From Pseudomonas syringae CC1557 (lineage in GTDB: Bacteria; Pseudomonadota; Gammaproteobacteria; Pseudomonadales; Pseudomonadaceae): a stretch of 64,000 nt of DNA. Positions 52,298 to 61,851 of the stretch are shown in pieces. Numbering within the stretch: the first letter of the stretch is position 1; each line of letters opens with the position of its first letter. The translations under genes were made by a program, and so were the position numbers. Location: the NCBI RefSeq assembly GCF_000452705.1, contig NZ_CP007014.1, positions 4,341,501-4,405,500 on the forward strand. The letters are read 5' to 3'. Below the pieces are notes generated by a model. The model was given only the letters and a program-made list of their open reading frames with translations, did no database searches and had not been told where the DNA came from.

Positions 52298-52980
52298 ATT
52301 CTCCGAACACCACCAACGCGCTGGCAGAGGATGTCTATCGTCGGCTCAAGCAGGAGATTTTCGACTTCTACCTGCTGCCCTATGACCGGTTCACCGAAAC
52401 CCAGCTGGCAGACCGTTATCAAGTCTCGCGGACCCCGGTGCGCGACGCGCTCTACCGCCTTCAACGCGAAGGCTATCTGGACGTCGAATTCCGGCGCGGC
52501 TGGTCAGTCAGGCCGCTGGATTTCAACCAGATCGACCAACTCTACGACCTGCGCATCGTGCTTGAATGCGCGGCGGTCGAACGCATCTGCGCATCGGCCG
52601 ACGTACACCCGGAGCTCAACGTACTGCGAGAACACTGGCTGGTTGATCCCGCTCACAGGCAGATCGACATGCAAGTCGTCGCCGACCTTGACGAACAATT
52701 CCACACCCAACTGGTAGCGGCCTCGGGCAATCTGGAAATGGCCCGGGTTCACCAGGAAGTCACCGAGCGCATCCGCATCGTCAGGCGACTCGACTTCTTC
52801 AAAAGCGCGCGCATCGAACACACCTACCTTGAACACGCCGCCATCCTCAACGCACTTCAGGCACGCAAGCGCGACGAAGCCCTGTTATTGCTACGCTCTC
52901 ATGTGGAAATCAGCAAACTGGAAGTACGCAAACTGACGATATCCATGCTCACCGATGCGCGGCGGCGGTATGAGGCGTGA
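52294..52980 (+). CDS. GntR-family regulator with FCD domain
   Basis: This 228-residue regulator has an N-terminal winged helix (DVYRRLKQEIFDFYLLPYDR, then VSRTPVRDALYRLQREGYL, residues about 9-70) and a C-terminal helical FCD effector domain (about 85-215). The start is a TTG overlapping the previous stop, with GGAG 8 nt upstream. As last gene of the operon it probably represses or activates the operon in response to a pathway intermediate. Confidence 0.92.
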   Translation: MNSPNTTNALAEDVYRRLKQEIFDFYLLPYDRFTETQLADRYQVSRTPVRDALYRLQREGYLDVEFRRGWSVRPLDFNQIDQLYDLRIVLECAAVERICASADVHPELNVLREHWLVDPAHRQIDMQVVADLDEQFHTQLVAASGNLEMARVHQEVTERIRIVRRLDFFKSARIEHTYLEHAAILNALQARKRDEALLLLRSHVEISKLEVRKLTISMLTDARRRYEA

Positions 52981-53021
52981 GGCTTTAGTGCTTCACCGCT
53001 CAACTGCAAGGAAGACAGAAA

Positions 53022-53486
53022 ATGCGTGAACGCAAATCCGCACGATTACTGGTAATAAGCCCGCCAGGAAACGTGTTGCTATTCAGATTCCAGCATAAAG
53101 AAGGCGCGCTGGCCGGCCACAACTATTGGGCAACGCCTGGCGGTGGCGTCGAGGACGGCGAAACATTTGAAGCCGCAGCCATGCGTGAATTGCGCGAAGA
53201 AACCGGTATCCGGGTCAATTCGATCGCGGAGCACATTGCCGACAGAAGTTTCCCGATGCTCCTTCCTTGCGGTGAAACCGTACTCGCTGTTGAACGGTAT
53301 TACATTGTGCACGCAGAGAATCAGGCGCTCTCTCGATCAGAATGGACCCAGCAGGAAATTCAAGTCATGACAGAGCACCACTGGTGGTCCGCTGAGGAAC
53401 TGAAGTCGACAGCGGAAACCGTATGGCCAGAAAGTCTTCTACAAATGCTTAAGGATGTGGAGGCTTTTTGGCAGAAACTCTCGTAG
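53022..53486 (+). CDS. NUDIX hydrolase
   Basis: This 154-residue protein has a complete Nudix box (GGGVEDGETFEAAAMRELRE continuing ETGI, about residues 43-66). Substrate is unknown; a nucleoside diphosphate derivative is typical. Separate from the ureide operon by 41 bp and starting with a plain ATG. Confidence 0.92.
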   Translation: MRERKSARLLVISPPGNVLLFRFQHKEGALAGHNYWATPGGGVEDGETFEAAAMRELREETGIRVNSIAEHIADRSFPMLLPCGETVLAVERYYIVHAENQALSRSEWTQQEIQVMTEHHWWSAEELKSTAETVWPESLLQMLKDVEAFWQKLS

Positions 53487-54004
53487 GCGACCAAGTCCGG
53501 GCACTGTTACCAATCATGAAAAAGCGAAAATTCTGGCACTGTTATAAGACGGTATAAAAACGACCTGCCGAACCCTGGCGTACTTGACCCCTCGTGACAT
53601 GCGTCACAGATGCAAAAATACATAGTCGTAAACCAGGATGCTGCATTTTTGGTGCAGATGTGTCCACACGACCTGCCAACTCCAATCTCATGCAACCTTT
53701 CGAAACCCACTCTGTCGTAACAATTGGCGAGTAATGGCACTTGGGTATCATCGCGCATTCACATCATCGACAACATAAGCCATCCCGGCAAGTGCCGCGA
53801 ACGATTAACAGTCGGGCGCAGTGCCGCAGGCTGGCCGTTGCCTGAACGAAGCGTCAGGCAGGGACGTTGGGTCTTTAGAAAACAGTTGGATCAAATCAGA
53901 CCTTCTCCCCGCGCAACAGGAAGAAATTCAGGGAACGGGCCAACAACTGACGCTCCGCCGTACACGATTCAGACATTCATGCAGCCATTCAGGAATAGCG
54001 ACCG
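53487..54004. other. Intergenic region upstream of the GGDEF/EAL gene
   Basis: About 518 bp without a convincing gene. The short open frames here lack codon character or family pattern. A 10-bp direct repeat GGCACTGTTA occurs at 53500 and 53535. It presumably holds the promoter of the following gene. Confidence 0.6.
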
Positions 54005-56251
54005 ATGAACCCTCAGGGCTATGAGCACGACCACGTCATACCGACGAATAATAAAGATGTTGAAAAGGTATTGCAGGCCGCTGCTCATTCAGTCCTGTGT
54101 ACCGATGGCTTGCTGATGGTCTCCAGCGCGACAGGCTGGGAACAGATCGCCAGCTTCGGCGCGCATTGCCCCGAGGCGGATGAAGCAGGATTGAGGACGG
54201 TTTCATCCTACGGTGACGTCGTACTTGTCGGTCAGGACAGCCCGGCGGGTGCGATGCAAGGGTGTTCCAGCGGGCGCACTTTGATCTATGTTGCCATTCG
54301 CGGCTTCAGGCAAGAGTTGCTTGGGGCAATGTTACTCGGCAACAGCGATCCCGACAGTGGGTTGAGCGCTGCGCAACGTTACGCTCTGCAGGCGCATGCC
54401 GCTCAACTGCTCACGTGTCTGCAACCGGAACATGAGCATGACGCTAACGACCCGCGGATGGGCTCTTTCGAACGCCTGCGCTTGCTTGAATCCGTGGTCA
54501 TCAATGCCAATGACGCGATTCTTATCACTGAAGCCGAGCCCATTGACTTGCCGGGCCCGCGTATCGTCTATTGCAACCCGGCATTTTTGGCGATCACCGG
54601 TTTCACTGAAGAGGAAGTCATCGGCCGCACGCCGCGGATACTTCAATGTGAGGACACCAGCCGCGCAACGCTGGACGTTATTCGCGAAGCCCTCAGCCAC
54701 TGGAAGCCGGTTGAAGTAGAGTTGCTCAATACCCGCAAGGACGGTAGCCAGTTCTGGGTCGAGTTGAGCATCGTGCCGGTGGCCAACGAAAAGGGCTGGT
54801 TCACGCATTGGGTTTCCGTGCAGCGCGATATTACCGAGCGCAAAGAGTCCCAACAGCTGACCCAGCGGGCCCGCCTGGAGCGCGAAGAAAAACTCGCGCT
54901 ACAAAGCCGGCTGGAGGAGCGCGAGCGCATTTCCGAAGAGCTGACCTACATAGCCTTTCACGACGAACTGACGTCACTGTTCAACCGTGCCTATCTCATG
55001 GACGAGTTGACCAAGGTATTCGAAAACGTTGACCCTAAGTACGAGCGTGCGACCGTGCTCTTTCTGGATCTGGACGGGTTCAAGGTTGTCAACGACAGCA
55101 TGGGCCATCTGGCCGGCGACCAGTTGTTGAAGCGGGTCGCAAACAGATTACAGACGTGCGTTCGCTCGAATGATGTGCTGGCGCGAATCGGTGGCGACGA
55201 GTTTGCGATCCTGCTGGTGGGCAAGGATCAACCGGAAACTGCGGTAAAAATGGCCAATCGCATCGTCAGTCAATTGCAAACGGCCATACAGATCGAAGGC
55301 CAGGATATTTTCATATCGTGCAGTATCGGCATTGTCACTGCGGGTGAAAGCCACACAAAACCCGAAGAGTTGCTGCGTGATGCTGACGTCGCCATGTATT
55401 CCGCCAAGAAACAGGGCAGAGGGCGCTGGAGCATCTTCAATGCTTCAATGCGCGAAGCGGCGATTGATACGCTGGTCATTCAGAACGCGTTACGCCAGGC
55501 ACTCAAAGATAAAGACTTTCTGGTTTTTTATCAGCCGATCTACAGCGGCAACAGCGAACATCTGGTCGGCGTCGAAGCGCTGGTGAGATGGGATCACGCC
55601 ACCATGGGGATTATTTCTCCCGATGCATTCATCCCGATAGCCGAAGACCTCGGGATTATTCATGAGTTGGGTGCCTGGGTCATGCACAAGTCGTGCAGCG
55701 AAGTGCAGGCCTGGCGAAAAAAGTTCTCTCATCTGGACCTGAGGCTCAGTGTGAACGTCTCCGGAAAAGAGCTGAGTCATCCCGGATTCGTTGAACAGGT
55801 GACCCGGATAATCGCCTCCACCGGTTTACCCGCGACGCAACTTCAGATCGAAGTGACCGAATCAGTATTCCTCTATCAGCCAGACGCGATTGCAGAGGTT
55901 CTCAGGCAGATCCGGCAGTTGGGCGTGCGGGTGGCGCTTGATGACTTCGGTACGGGTTACAGTTCGCTCGGTTATATAGACCGTTACCCGATTGATGCGG
56001 TGAAGATTGACCGCTCGTTTGTCTCCCGAATGATGACGTACGAACGCAGCGAAGCCATTGTCAGCAGCATTCTGTCGCTGGGGCGCGCACTGAATCTGGA
56101 TATAACGGCAGAAGGTGTGGAAACAGCAGAACAATACAACCGGCTGCGGAAAATGGGCTGCCCGTATTTTCAGGGTTATCTCCTGAACAGGCCGATGAGA
56201 TCAGAGGCGTTGTTGCACATCATCAAGTCTGCTGCCGAATGCAGTGTCTGA
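54005..56251 (+). CDS. GAF-like/PAS/GGDEF/EAL cyclic-di-GMP enzyme
   Basis: This 748-residue soluble protein has a GAF-like N-terminus (about residues 10-140), a PAS domain (about 155-285), a coiled-coil linker (about 285-310), a GGDEF domain with intact motif GGDEF near residue 395 and an RxxD inhibitory site (RSND) five residues before it, and an EAL domain with EALVRW near 522 and DDFGTGYSSL. All key residues for both cyclase and phosphodiesterase activity appear present. Net activity cannot be told. Confidence 0.92.
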   Translation: MNPQGYEHDHVIPTNNKDVEKVLQAAAHSVLCTDGLLMVSSATGWEQIASFGAHCPEADEAGLRTVSSYGDVVLVGQDSPAGAMQGCSSGRTLIYVAIRGFRQELLGAMLLGNSDPDSGLSAAQRYALQAHAAQLLTCLQPEHEHDANDPRMGSFERLRLLESVVINANDAILITEAEPIDLPGPRIVYCNPAFLAITGFTEEEVIGRTPRILQCEDTSRATLDVIREALSHWKPVEVELLNTRKDGSQFWVELSIVPVANEKGWFTHWVSVQRDITERKESQQLTQRARLEREEKLALQSRLEERERISEELTYIAFHDELTSLFNRAYLMDELTKVFENVDPKYERATVLFLDLDGFKVVNDSMGHLAGDQLLKRVANRLQTCVRSNDVLARIGGDEFAILLVGKDQPETAVKMANRIVSQLQTAIQIEGQDIFISCSIGIVTAGESHTKPEELLRDADVAMYSAKKQGRGRWSIFNASMREAAIDTLVIQNALRQALKDKDFLVFYQPIYSGNSEHLVGVEALVRWDHATMGIISPDAFIPIAEDLGIIHELGAWVMHKSCSEVQAWRKKFSHLDLRLSVNVSGKELSHPGFVEQVTRIIASTGLPATQLQIEVTESVFLYQPDAIAEVLRQIRQLGVRVALDDFGTGYSSLGYIDRYPIDAVKIDRSFVSRMMTYERSEAIVSSILSLGRALNLDITAEGVETAEQYNRLRKMGCPYFQGYLLNRPMRSEALLHIIKSAAECSV

Positions 56252-56368
56252 TTCACACCAGACTTGATGTACCGGGATAATCTGCAGTAATCCGCTCTGG
56301 CTGCCATGCTGTTCGAGCGGTGCAACAGCACCACTATTTGCGCAAGGCGCATGACAAACCGCTGCAGT

Positions 56369-56758
56369 TCACGCCAGCCAGTGCCACAACAGCAAGGTCC
56401 CGATCAGCCCGACTACCGACACGCTGGTCTGCAACACCGACCAGACCCAGAGCGTCTGTTTCAGTTGAAGACCGAAGTACTCACGGACCATCCAGAAGCC
56501 GGCGTCGTTGACATGGCAGAAGAACACCGAACCGGCACCGATCACCAGCGCGATCAACGACGCCTGAACCGGCGCCAGACCGGCCATCATCGGTGCGAGG
56601 CTCTTACGCAGGGTCGTGCCGACATGATGGCGAGACAGACCATTGGCCCAGCCCAGACAAACGGTTGCCGCCAATACTGCGATGCCCAACGCCACCAGCG
56701 GTTCGCCGAGAAACTTCAAGTTCAGCGCGACATTGCTTTCAGGTTCCAGGGCAACCAT
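56369..56758 (-). pseudogene. gntP: Remnant of a GntP-family gluconate permease
   Basis: The 129 codons contain a middle segment (LGEPLVALGIAVLAATVCLG) then the end of a GntP permease (VIGAGSVFFCHVNDAGFWMV and the C-terminal helix WSVLQTSVSVVGLIGTLLL). Compared with the family (about 450 residues) the N-terminal half is missing and roughly 100 residues are deleted around SLAPMMAGL. It cannot be a functional transporter. Confidence 0.8.
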
Positions 56759-56996
56759 GACACGACTTTTGGCCGCCGGGGCTTTCTGGCTGGAGCAAAA
56801 AGCAACGCCGGATCAGGCCCGTACAAGTACCCCTCGACTGGATGCACCACCCGGCCTATATGGGTATAGTTGCCACTGCAACGAGTGTTCAGAGCATGAA
56901 GTTCGAACGACAGCATCTGCTGCTCATACGGCATTGCGTCATGCAGTATTTGATCAGAGCTGCGGTCAATCACAGGTTCACTCGACGAGAAATCAG

Positions 56997-58256
56997 ATGA
57001 CCTCATCCAGTCAGCGTCTGGCCTTGCTCGAAGCTGTTGTAGAGCAATCATTCAACGCCGTATTGATCACCGATGCCGACTTGACCGGTGGCGGCCCGTT
57101 TATTGTTTACGTCAATCCGGCGTTTTGCGCGATGACAGGTTATGCCGCAGAGGATTTGATCGGTGCGTCACCGAAGATTCTGCAGGGACCGGATACCGAC
57201 CCTCAGCTCATTGCGCGAATGCGCCAGTGTTTGAGCGAAAACCTGTTCTTCGAAGGGTCGACGATCAACTACCGCGCAGACGGAAGCCCGTATGTCGTCG
57301 AGTGGAAAATCTCACCGGTACGCGACGAAGCGGGCACTGTCTGCAATTTCGTGTCGATCCAGCAAAATATCAGCCCGCGTATTCGTGCGGAACGCGAGCA
57401 GCACCTGCTGGCCCAGGCGCTGAACGCGGCGCTTGATCCGATCATCATCACCGACCGCAATTCGGTCACCGTATTTGTCAACGAAGCCTTCCAGAACATG
57501 ACCGGTTACGGCGCCACCGAGATCGTCGGGCAAAACCCGGGGATGCTGCGTTCGGGCAAACACGACGAGATCTTTTACGCGCAGTTCAAAGAGACGCTGG
57601 CGAGCGGCGAGCCCTTTCGTACCACGTTCATCAACAAGCGCAAGGACGGTTCCCTTTTCTACGCAGAACACAGCATTTCCCCGCTCCGTGATCTACAGGG
57701 GAAAATAACCCATTACGTAAGCATCAGCCCGGACGTCACCACACGGATGGGGCGCGAACAGCAGTTGCTGGAGTTCGCCCACAGCGATCCGCTGACCGGA
57801 CTGGACAATCGCAGGGCCGCCGAACATACGCTGGAGCGTCTGATCAATGCGACTCGCATATCGGGTCGCCCATTCAGCCTTATTATTTGCGATATCGACC
57901 ACTTCAAACGAGTCAACGACCGCTACGGCCATCCTGCCGGAGACAGCGTATTGAAAAGTGTCGCGGCCATCCTCAAACATCAGGTTCGGCTGTTTGACGT
58001 CGCTGCGCGCTGGGGAGGCGAAGAGTTTCTGGTGCTTGTGGCCGACAGTTCGTTGAACCAGGCGGCCGAGCTGGCCGAGCGCTTGCGCAAAGGTGTTGCC
58101 AGTCTGGAGCTGACGGAAACAGGCTCCATCACGATGTCTCTGGGCGTCGCGGAGCTCGGCTCAGGGGAAACCGCAGCAAGCCTCATTCAGCGCGCGGACA
58201 AGGCGCTTTATCAAGCCAAGCGCCTTGGGCGTAACCGGGTAGAGCGCGCAAGCTGA
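56997..58256 (+). CDS. PAS-PAS-GGDEF diguanylate cyclase
   Basis: This 419-residue protein has two PAS domains (about residues 10-130 and 135-255) and a C-terminal GGDEF domain (about 260-418). The active-site motif is GGEEF (RWGGEEFLVLV), with an RxxD site (RLFD) five residues before it, so activity and product inhibition are likely. The open frame upstream to 56643 crosses the gntP remnant and has no family similarity; the ATG at 56997 begins the first PAS helix. Confidence 0.9.
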   Translation: MTSSSQRLALLEAVVEQSFNAVLITDADLTGGGPFIVYVNPAFCAMTGYAAEDLIGASPKILQGPDTDPQLIARMRQCLSENLFFEGSTINYRADGSPYVVEWKISPVRDEAGTVCNFVSIQQNISPRIRAEREQHLLAQALNAALDPIIITDRNSVTVFVNEAFQNMTGYGATEIVGQNPGMLRSGKHDEIFYAQFKETLASGEPFRTTFINKRKDGSLFYAEHSISPLRDLQGKITHYVSISPDVTTRMGREQQLLEFAHSDPLTGLDNRRAAEHTLERLINATRISGRPFSLIICDIDHFKRVNDRYGHPAGDSVLKSVAAILKHQVRLFDVAARWGGEEFLVLVADSSLNQAAELAERLRKGVASLELTETGSITMSLGVAELGSGETAASLIQRADKALYQAKRLGRNRVERAS

Positions 58257-58291
58257 TCCGCCAGCTCATGCAGGGCTTTCAGGCGCGGTTG

Positions 58292-59308
58292 TCAGGGCCG
58301 ACTGCCTTTGACCAGCGTTGGTACTCTCAACACCTTGTTCGCCGCAGTGATGTACACCCAGTGCTGTGAACCGGTCGAACAAAACGCGAGGTTACCGGTG
58401 TCTTTGGCAGCGACCAGCAATTTGCCCAGCAACTCCCCTTTGGCGGAAAACACCTGAACTCCCTCTTTGCTGCCGCTCCAGACATTGCCCTGTGCATCGA
58501 CCTTGACGCCATCCGGAATACCTGGCGCGACCTCGACAAACACTCGGCCTTTGCTCAACGCGCCGTTGCTCACCTGATACACCATGATTCGATGTGCCAG
58601 CTTCGGGTTCTTGAAGTCATGTGCCTGTTGCGAATCGGCAACGTACAACAAACGCTGATCGGGTGAAAAGGCCAGTCCGTTTGGCGAATGAAGCCCTGGG
58701 GTATCAAGCCTGACCAGTTCGTCCCGCTGCGGGTCATAGCGATAGAGGTATTCACCATCCTGCTCTGGCTTTCCGCCATAACTCTCCGCCTTGTTCAGCA
58801 CGCCGAAGGTCGGATCACTGAACCAGATGTTGCCGCTGTCATCGACGACAACATCGTTCGGACTGTTCAGGCGCTTGCCCTGATATTTGTCAACCAGCGT
58901 GCGCCATTGACCGTCCGCCTCTTGGCGCACGATGGCGCGTTCGCCATGGGACGCCGCGATGACGCGCCCTTCGGCATCCCGTGCATGCCCATTCTGGTAA
59001 TGAGCAGGATCAAGCCAGGTGGTGACGCCGTCACCTTCTTTCCAGCTCATGACCTTGTTCGCCTTCACATCGCTCCAGATCAGTCCTCCATCTGGGAGAC
59101 AGAGCGGGCCCTCTGCCCATTGCGCATCGGCGGTCAGCACCTGCGCCCTGGCACCGGGCGCGATCAGCTTCGCAAAACTGGCGCTGTTGTCCACGATCGA
59201 AATCGGCAACGCCGGCTCCGATGCCTGCGCCGCATTGGTAATCAGAAACGCACTACCCAACAGCAGTGCGGAGGTTTTTTTGCCGGGTCGACCAAAGACT
59301 CTATTCAT
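58292..59308 (-). CDS. SMP-30/gluconolactonase-family periplasmic lactonase
   Basis: This 338-residue beta-propeller protein has a signal peptide (ends ANAAQASE-like, about residue 30). Metal-binding and family motifs include AEGPLCLPDGGLIWSD, NSPNDVVVDDSGNIWFSDP and SPNGLAFSPD. It probably hydrolyses a sugar lactone in the periplasm. A gntP remnant lies nearby, suggesting an older gluconate module. Confidence 0.92.
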   Translation of the reverse strand: MNRVFGRPGKKTSALLLGSAFLITNAAQASEPALPISIVDNSASFAKLIAPGARAQVLTADAQWAEGPLCLPDGGLIWSDVKANKVMSWKEGDGVTTWLDPAHYQNGHARDAEGRVIAASHGERAIVRQEADGQWRTLVDKYQGKRLNSPNDVVVDDSGNIWFSDPTFGVLNKAESYGGKPEQDGEYLYRYDPQRDELVRLDTPGLHSPNGLAFSPDQRLLYVADSQQAHDFKNPKLAHRIMVYQVSNGALSKGRVFVEVAPGIPDGVKVDAQGNVWSGSKEGVQVFSAKGELLGKLLVAAKDTGNLAFCSTGSQHWVYITAANKVLRVPTLVKGSRP

Positions 59309-59323
59309 ACAGGTGTCCTGATA

Positions 59324-59769
59324 TCAATACGCACACGCGCCATGGGTACGTTTGGCAGCAGCTTCAGGTTTGAGTTTCACGATCAGTTGTACGTTGGGCT
59401 GATCACCCACCGTGCGGCTGAGGTGCCCTACCCGATCATTGTCAGGACGCGCTCTGGCATTGCTGTCGGCGTTGAACTGCATCTCTCCCGGTCCCTGAAC
59501 CAGGACCGTGCCATCGGTCGTTTCCACCGACCATTGACCCTGAAGCGTGATGACCCACTGCAGGCCCGGGGCATGATGCCAGCTGCCTACATAACCTGGT
59601 GGTAGAACGGCGTAGGCAATGCTCTCGATCTCATCGGGCGACACGCCGATCCATTGCGGCTCCGCTGGCGGTGCATAGCTTTTGAATTCAAGCCATCCGA
59701 TCTGGCAGTGGCGCTGCATGCCGTGCATGTAACGACGCCGGTGAGGGCTAGGGCGAAAAGCGTTTTCAT
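59324..59769 (-). pseudogene. Frameshifted secreted cupin-domain protein
   Basis: A signal peptide (MKTLFALALTGVVTCTACSA, starting at 59769 with AAGGAT upstream) is in one frame. The cupin body (FKSYAPPAEPQWIGV through PGYVGSWHHAPGLQWVITLQG) is in another, ending at 59324. Adding one base near 59692-59698 would join DGLN to FKSYAPP in a single frame. This is either a true pseudogene or a sequencing error. The intact product would be a periplasmic cupin of about 148 residues. Confidence 0.75.
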
Positions 59770-59849
59770 TGGTAATCCTTATTCACAAGAAACCGGGCGC
59801 AAAAAACGCTTCGGTCCTGCCACGTCGGCTCGGATCATCCGTTATTAAA

Positions 59850-59872
59850 GGACCCGCCATGACGGCAGGTCC
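59850..59872 (-). terminator. Rho-independent terminator of the M20 peptidase gene
   Basis: On the minus strand GGACCTGCC pairs with GGCGGGTCC around a 5-nt loop (one mismatch), followed by TTTAATAA. It lies 10 bp past the peptidase stop. Confidence 0.8.
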
Positions 59873-59882
59873 TGATGACGCA

Positions 59883-61622
59883 TTACAGTTTTGGCAACTG
59901 ACCGATACGACTCATCATTTCGGTCACGACTTGCAGATCCAGCAGGAATTGCCCGGTGGTCTTGAACTCGCTGTCGGTATGCCCGGTGTATTTGACGTCC
60001 GGTCTGGCCAGACCAAACTGCACACCGTTAGGCAATTCATGAACCGAAGTAGCACCGGCCGATGTACCGAACTTGTGCTCCATACCCAGATTCTCGCTGG
60101 CGACGGCCAACAGCGCCTTGACCCATTCGCCGTCAGGATTGCGATACATAGGCTCGGCAATCGAGTAATCGAACGCTGGCTTGATAGCGGTTTTCCTGCT
60201 CCAGGCCGCCAGCTTGTCGGCGATTTCAGACTTCAGCACTTGCGGAGACTTGCCCTTTGGAACGCGCAGATTGACGGCCAGTTTGAAGACTTCGTCATCC
60301 AGCGCAACGTAGGTCAGCGATGCGGTCAGCGGGCCCATGAACGCGTCGGAGAAACCAATGCCCAGTTTGCCGCCCAGGTAATCCAGCCCCCAATTGTCCG
60401 CGGCATATCGCGCAGCATCAGTAATGTGGTTGTGCTTGAGCGGGATGTTGCCTTCCAGGCTGTTGATGAAGTCCAGCATTCGCGCAACCGGGTTGACGCC
60501 GGACTCAGGGTCGGATGAGTGGGCGGAAACCCCGGTAATCGTCAGTTTGACGTCGTTGCCCTCGACCTTGGCAGCCACCTCAAAATTGCCGCCATTACGC
60601 TTCACGTAATCAGCACCTGCCTGTTGCAGACTTGCGGCCAATTCCGCTGGCTTATCCGTCACCAGTGTGGCAACCGACTTCGACGGAATCTGGTTAGTAG
60701 CCATGCCGCCGGTCATCGAGGTAACTTCCGCGCCCTCGCCTTCAGCAGTTCTTCGGCTAAAGCTGGCCATGACGGTGCCATAGCCTTTCTCGGCGATGAC
60801 AACCGGATAGTTGCCGTCCAGCGCCAGATTGTAGTTGGGCGTCGGATTGCGTTCGAAGTAGTAAGGTATGGCGTCGCCAGCGGTTTCTTCAGTCGTGTCT
60901 ATCAGCAACTTGAAGTTTCTGGCCAGCGGCAGCTTCTCTTCCTTGATCACCTTCATGGCATACAGCGATACCACGATGCCGTTCTTGTCATCCTCGGTAC
61001 CACGGCCGTACATACGGTCACCGATCAATGTGACCTTGAACGGGTCCAGTTTTGTGCCATCCGGCAGAACCCAGTTTTCCGGCGTGACAGGCACCACATC
61101 GGCATGAACATGAATGCCCACAACTTCATCACCGGCACCCTCCAGCGATATTTCGTAGACGCGGTTATCGACGTTACGGAACTTCAGGTTGAAGCTTTCG
61201 GCAAGACTCTTGATCTTGTCGGCGATCTTGATGAATTCCGGGTTGTCATGCTGCGCAACGCCCTCCACCCGAACGGTTGGTATAGCCACCAGCTCGCGCA
61301 AGGTTTCGGTTGCCGCACTGCCGTATTTCATCCGGGTATAAAGACCGAGCAAACGATAGACCTCGTTTTGCTGTTCTGCGGAAAGCTTTTTGTTATCGAG
61401 AAACGCCTCGATCACAGGCTTCAGGTGTGCGCTAACGGCGACATCGCTTTTACCCAGACCTGACAGGAACTGCCTGAAATCGGTCAGCGATGTATCACTG
61501 AATGTCTTGAGAATTGCCGCGCTCTGTTGCTCGGTGATATTGGCATGCGCAGCGCCGGTAAACGCTGAAAGGCTGGCCAGCATCAGCGTCGTCGCGGCGA
61601 GTTTTTTAAGTGCAAAGTTCAT
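59883..61622 (-). CDS. Periplasmic M20-family dipeptidase (PepV-like)
   Basis: This 579-residue zinc peptidase has a signal peptide (residues 1-27, ending AAHA). The M20 metal ligands are seen in GIHVHADVVPV, GRGTEDDKNG and DTTEETAGD. A dimerisation/lid domain interrupts the catalytic domain. It likely hydrolyses dipeptides or similar amides. The ATG at 61622 starts the signal peptide; four upstream codons to 61634 are possible. Confidence 0.92.
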   Translation of the reverse strand: MNFALKKLAATTLMLASLSAFTGAAHANITEQQSAAILKTFSDTSLTDFRQFLSGLGKSDVAVSAHLKPVIEAFLDNKKLSAEQQNEVYRLLGLYTRMKYGSAATETLRELVAIPTVRVEGVAQHDNPEFIKIADKIKSLAESFNLKFRNVDNRVYEISLEGAGDEVVGIHVHADVVPVTPENWVLPDGTKLDPFKVTLIGDRMYGRGTEDDKNGIVVSLYAMKVIKEEKLPLARNFKLLIDTTEETAGDAIPYYFERNPTPNYNLALDGNYPVVIAEKGYGTVMASFSRRTAEGEGAEVTSMTGGMATNQIPSKSVATLVTDKPAELAASLQQAGADYVKRNGGNFEVAAKVEGNDVKLTITGVSAHSSDPESGVNPVARMLDFINSLEGNIPLKHNHITDAARYAADNWGLDYLGGKLGIGFSDAFMGPLTASLTYVALDDEVFKLAVNLRVPKGKSPQVLKSEIADKLAAWSRKTAIKPAFDYSIAEPMYRNPDGEWVKALLAVASENLGMEHKFGTSAGATSVHELPNGVQFGLARPDVKYTGHTDSEFKTTGQFLLDLQVVTEMMSRIGQLPKL

Positions 61623-61816
61623 TGTAGCGAGCATTCCCTGGCGAGAGTCTTGAAGAAATCTGATCGTTTGATCAGGAAGCCTTCAAACTTACACCACGAA
61701 ACAATGATGCGGAAAGCCCGTGTTGAAATCCTGCGCGCCTCTATTCAGCCAATGACTTCAATAACGTGTGACGACGCCCATTTGCATCATTAAGACGCGC
61801 TCAAGAAGAACTGAGC

Positions 61817-61845
61817 CTGCCCACACCGTGTTGAGGTGCGGGCAG
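61817..61845 (-). terminator. Hairpin downstream of sodC
   Basis: CTGCCCACACC (61817-61827) pairs with GGTGCGGGCAG (61835-61845) with one mismatch around a 7-nt loop, 7 bp past the sodC stop. Confidence 0.7.
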
Positions 61846-61851
61846 AACACA

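Noticed and set aside
53500..53544. 10-bp direct repeat GGCACTGTTA, considered as tandem operator or attachment site
   Set aside because: Only two copies 35 bp apart, with no integrase gene or tRNA nearby and no further symmetry.
53724..54008. 94-codon plus-strand open frame before the GGDEF/EAL gene
   Set aside because: Codon use and composition are not gene-like and there is no family pattern; it overlaps the next gene's start.
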